Assembly (NCBI GenBank): GCA_937967805.1
Contig: CALBTC010000392.1
Span: forward strand, 1-14,501
Direction: 5' to 3'
DNA: 14,501 bases
DNA from: an uncultured Anaerolineaceae bacterium
Lineage (GTDB): Bacteria; Chloroflexota; Anaerolineae; Promineifilales; Promineifilaceae
In this document: positions 12,724-14,501 of the stretch, one piece after another
Position numbering within the stretch: position 1 is the stretch's first letter
Layout: every line of letters starts with the position of its first letter
Notes under the pieces: generated by a model
What the model was told of the DNA's origin: nothing
The model's database searches: none
The model's input: only the letters and a program-made list of their open reading frames with translations
Position numbers and translations under genes: made by a program

Positions 12724-13317
12724 ATGCAAAGACAAGCAGTCCAACCCCCTTCTAAAATTGTGGCCGTGGTCGGCGCGCTGGCGGCAGGTAAAGATGCTTT
12801 AGCCGACTACCTCCGGCGACAATATGCGGTCGTTGCCGTTGAGGTGGGTCAATTCGCCCGCCAGTTGGCCGAGGAAGCCGACAAAGAAGATGCCAAACCA
12901 TATGATGCCACAGCCCAAAAGATAGCCGAACATGGGCCTGAATATGTCATCACGCGCCTGGTGGAAGAGATAAGCCAAAATGAAGAATGGCGGTCAAGGC
13001 CAATTATCATTACGGGTGTGCGTACACCTGCTGAGGCACAAGCCCTAAAAGAACAGTTCGGTTCAAATTTGCTCTTATCCTACATTAAAGTAGGCGATCA
13101 GACCGCCCGATATGATCGGGTGCAGCAGCGTGACCTCACCACCGATCCGGATGATTTTGAGGAATTTGTGCAGCAGGATGAATCTTTGAAGACAGATTTT
13201 GCCCTGGAAAACACGGTTGAACTGGCAGATGTTGTTCTATGGAACAGCGGGTCATTAGACGAATTCTACAGGCAAATTGAAGCCGAAATTGTTCCCCACA
13301 TTACGGACCAAAATTAA
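12724..13317 (+). CDS. P-loop nucleotide kinase-like protein (dephospho-CoA kinase / UPF0200-like)
   Basis: The 197-residue product (from ATG 12724) begins with a beta strand and Walker A loop, KIVAVVGALAAGKDALADYL, with G17 to K23-D24. Asp replaces the usual Ser/Thr after the P-loop lysine, as in some dephospho-CoA kinase and UPF0200-type proteins. IIITGVRTPAEAQAL matches the D/TGxRxxxE element of that group, and the following YIKV, RYDRVQQRDLTTDPDDFEEFVQQDE resembles its lid with arginines. It probably phosphorylates a small nucleotide-like substrate or senses one. A TTG at 12685 would add 13 residues and has only a weak GGGA upstream, so the start is uncertain. The aconitase gene follows 70 bases downstream on the same strand and could be co-transcribed. 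Confidence 0.6.
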   Translation: MQRQAVQPPSKIVAVVGALAAGKDALADYLRRQYAVVAVEVGQFARQLAEEADKEDAKPYDATAQKIAEHGPEYVITRLVEEISQNEEWRSRPIIITGVRTPAEAQALKEQFGSNLLLSYIKVGDQTARYDRVQQRDLTTDPDDFEEFVQQDESLKTDFALENTVELADVVLWNSGSLDEFYRQIEAEIVPHITDQN

Positions 13318-13387
13318 ATCAAACTGAAAACGAGAAAACTTTGGCGCGGCAACGGCCGTTCCGCAACCATACGATTCACAAAAAATT

Positions 13388-14501
13388 ATGAAACAAAACG
13401 TTACCCAAAAATTGATCGCCGGCCATTTAGTTGAAGGCCAAATGGAACCAGGCAGCGAAATCGGCCTCAAAATTGACCAGACGCTTACCCAAGACGCCAC
13501 CGGCACGCTGGTGATGCTGGAACTGGAAGCGATGAACCTGCCTCGCGTCAAAACTGAACTCTCCGCCCAATACATCGACCATAACCTGATCCAGGCAGAT
13601 TTTCGTAATCCCGATGACCATCTCTTTTTGCGCTCTGCCTGCCAGAAGTTTGGCGTCTGGTACAGTCGCCCCGGCAACGGCGTCAGCCACCCTGTTCATA
13701 TGGAACGCTTTGGCATCCCCGGCAAAACGCTGGTTGGCTCAGACAGCCACACGCCGGCGGCCGGCTCGCTGGGCATGTTGGCCCTGGGTGCCGGCGGGCT
13801 GGAAGTGGCCATGGCCATGGCCGGCGAACCGCTTTATTTTACCATGCCGCAGGTGATGGGCGTGCGGCTCACCGGCAAGCTGCCCGACTGGGTCAGCGCC
13901 AAGGACGTTATTTTAGAGATGCTGCGCCGTTATGATGTCGATGGCGGGGTCAACAAAATCATCGAATATTATGGTCCTGGCCTGGAAAACCTGACGGCGA
14001 TGGATCGGCACGTCATTGCCAACATGGGTACCGAACTGGGGGCCACTTCCACCGTTTTTCCCGCTGATGATGCCGTGCGCCGCTTCATGCGGCAGCAGGG
14101 CCGGGAAGATGAATGGGTGGAACTAAAAGCCGACGAGGGTGCCGGCTACGATCTGGAAGATGAAATCGACCTATCTGAACTGGAACCGCTCATTGCCTTG
14201 CCCAGCAGTCCCGGTAACGTGAAGCCGGTGCGCGAAGTTGCCGGGAACGATATTTACCAGGCATACATTGGCTCGTCGGCCAATCCGGGATTACGTGATT
14301 TTGCTATACCGGCGCTGGTGGCAGACGGCCGTCAGATTCATGATCGCGTCTCGTTTGACGTAAATCCCACCTCGCGCCAAATTTTGGAAAACCTTATGGA
14401 GATGGGGCTGTTGGCCAAGCTGGTACACGCCGGGGCACGTATTCACCAGGCGGGCTGCAACGGCTGCATCGGCATGGGCCAGGCACCGGCCACCAACCAG
14501 A
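13388..14501 (+). CDS. Aconitate hydratase, Aquifex-type (3' end beyond the window)
   Basis: The frame opens at ATG 13388 and runs off the edge after 371 codons, about 55-60% of the usual 640-660 residues. The start (MKQNVTQKLIAGHLVEG, DQTLTQDATGTLVMLELEAM) and the PGNGVSHPVHMERFG, LVGSDSHTPAAGSLGMLALGAGGLEVAMAMAG sequence are characteristic of the putative aconitases of Aquifex type (TIGR01342). The enzyme interconverts citrate and isocitrate in the TCA cycle using a [4Fe-4S] cluster. D119 and H121 of GSDSHT are in place. Cluster ligands C357 and C360 are seen in GCNGCIGMGQ. The position of the first ligand, Cys in the usual IGSCTN, reads IGSSAN with S297. The C-terminal swivel domain is not visible. 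No ribosome-binding site precedes the ATG; a short or leaderless transcript is possible. Confidence 0.9.
   Translation, partial: MKQNVTQKLIAGHLVEGQMEPGSEIGLKIDQTLTQDATGTLVMLELEAMNLPRVKTELSAQYIDHNLIQADFRNPDDHLFLRSACQKFGVWYSRPGNGVSHPVHMERFGIPGKTLVGSDSHTPAAGSLGMLALGAGGLEVAMAMAGEPLYFTMPQVMGVRLTGKLPDWVSAKDVILEMLRRYDVDGGVNKIIEYYGPGLENLTAMDRHVIANMGTELGATSTVFPADDAVRRFMRQQGREDEWVELKADEGAGYDLEDEIDLSELEPLIALPSSPGNVKPVREVAGNDIYQAYIGSSANPGLRDFAIPALVADGRQIHDRVSFDVNPTSRQILENLMEMGLLAKLVHAGARIHQAGCNGCIGMGQAPATNQ

Noticed and set aside
13345..13364. Terminator around GCGGCAACGGCCGTTCCGC before aconitase
   Set aside because: The symmetry comes from an ACGGCCGT copy, the stem has a bulge and almost no loop, and no T-tract follows.

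Overview
The window looks like a chromosomal segment of a Chloroflexota bacterium, probably of the Anaerolineae/Caldilineae kind. The lineage is inferred from several signs: Flp-type pilins with a QGLVEYALIL core, secreted proteins with Pro/Thr-rich stalks and a C-terminal membrane anchor, an Aquifex-type aconitase, non-ATG starts, and families of short dispersed repeats in and between genes. Coding density is high, there is no gene-free stretch above 300 bases, and I see no rRNA, tRNA, CRISPR array, transposase or phage gene.

Layout. Positions 1-126 hold two back-to-back perfect palindromes and a promoter-like element, followed by an exopolyphosphatase/GppA-type phosphatase (127-1686). Next is a same-strand block that looks like a cell-surface region: two Flp-family pilins (1785-2225, 2311-2496), a secreted clan GH-A glycosidase-like protein (2547-4331), a secreted HExxH metallopeptidase (4427-5728), and a family 5 solute-binding lipoprotein (5725-7419) whose start overlaps the peptidase stop. 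A TauE/SafE-type permease (7532-8236) and an unusual two-helix membrane protein with a zinc ribbon (8299-9471) follow. On the other strand are an AhpD-like CMD protein (9555-9905) and a class V aminotransferase (10008-11198). A small cupin (11354-11674) faces a HAD hydrolase (11803-12540). The window ends with a P-loop kinase-like protein (12724-13317) and the first 371 codons of an aconitase (13388 to the edge).

How the genes relate. The 1785-7419 block plausibly builds and feeds a surface: pilins, wall- or membrane-anchored hydrolases, and a lipoprotein that could capture peptides or other released products. No pilus motor, prepilin peptidase or ABC permease gene lies in the window, so this is an inference from neighbourhood only. 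The remaining genes are ordinary metabolic or housekeeping functions without an obvious shared pathway.

The strongest non-gene signal is the perfect octamer palindrome ACGGCCGT. I count 30 copies, 28 of them inside genes, where I roughly expect fewer than one by chance. The second is repeat insertion at gene edges: a CACAGAG-rich inverted repeat is translated in frame between the start codon and the signal peptide of the lipoprotein, and a heptad CGGTAAW repeat supplies that gene's stop codon and forms a long hairpin between two convergent genes. I did not find a complete new defence or mobile system.
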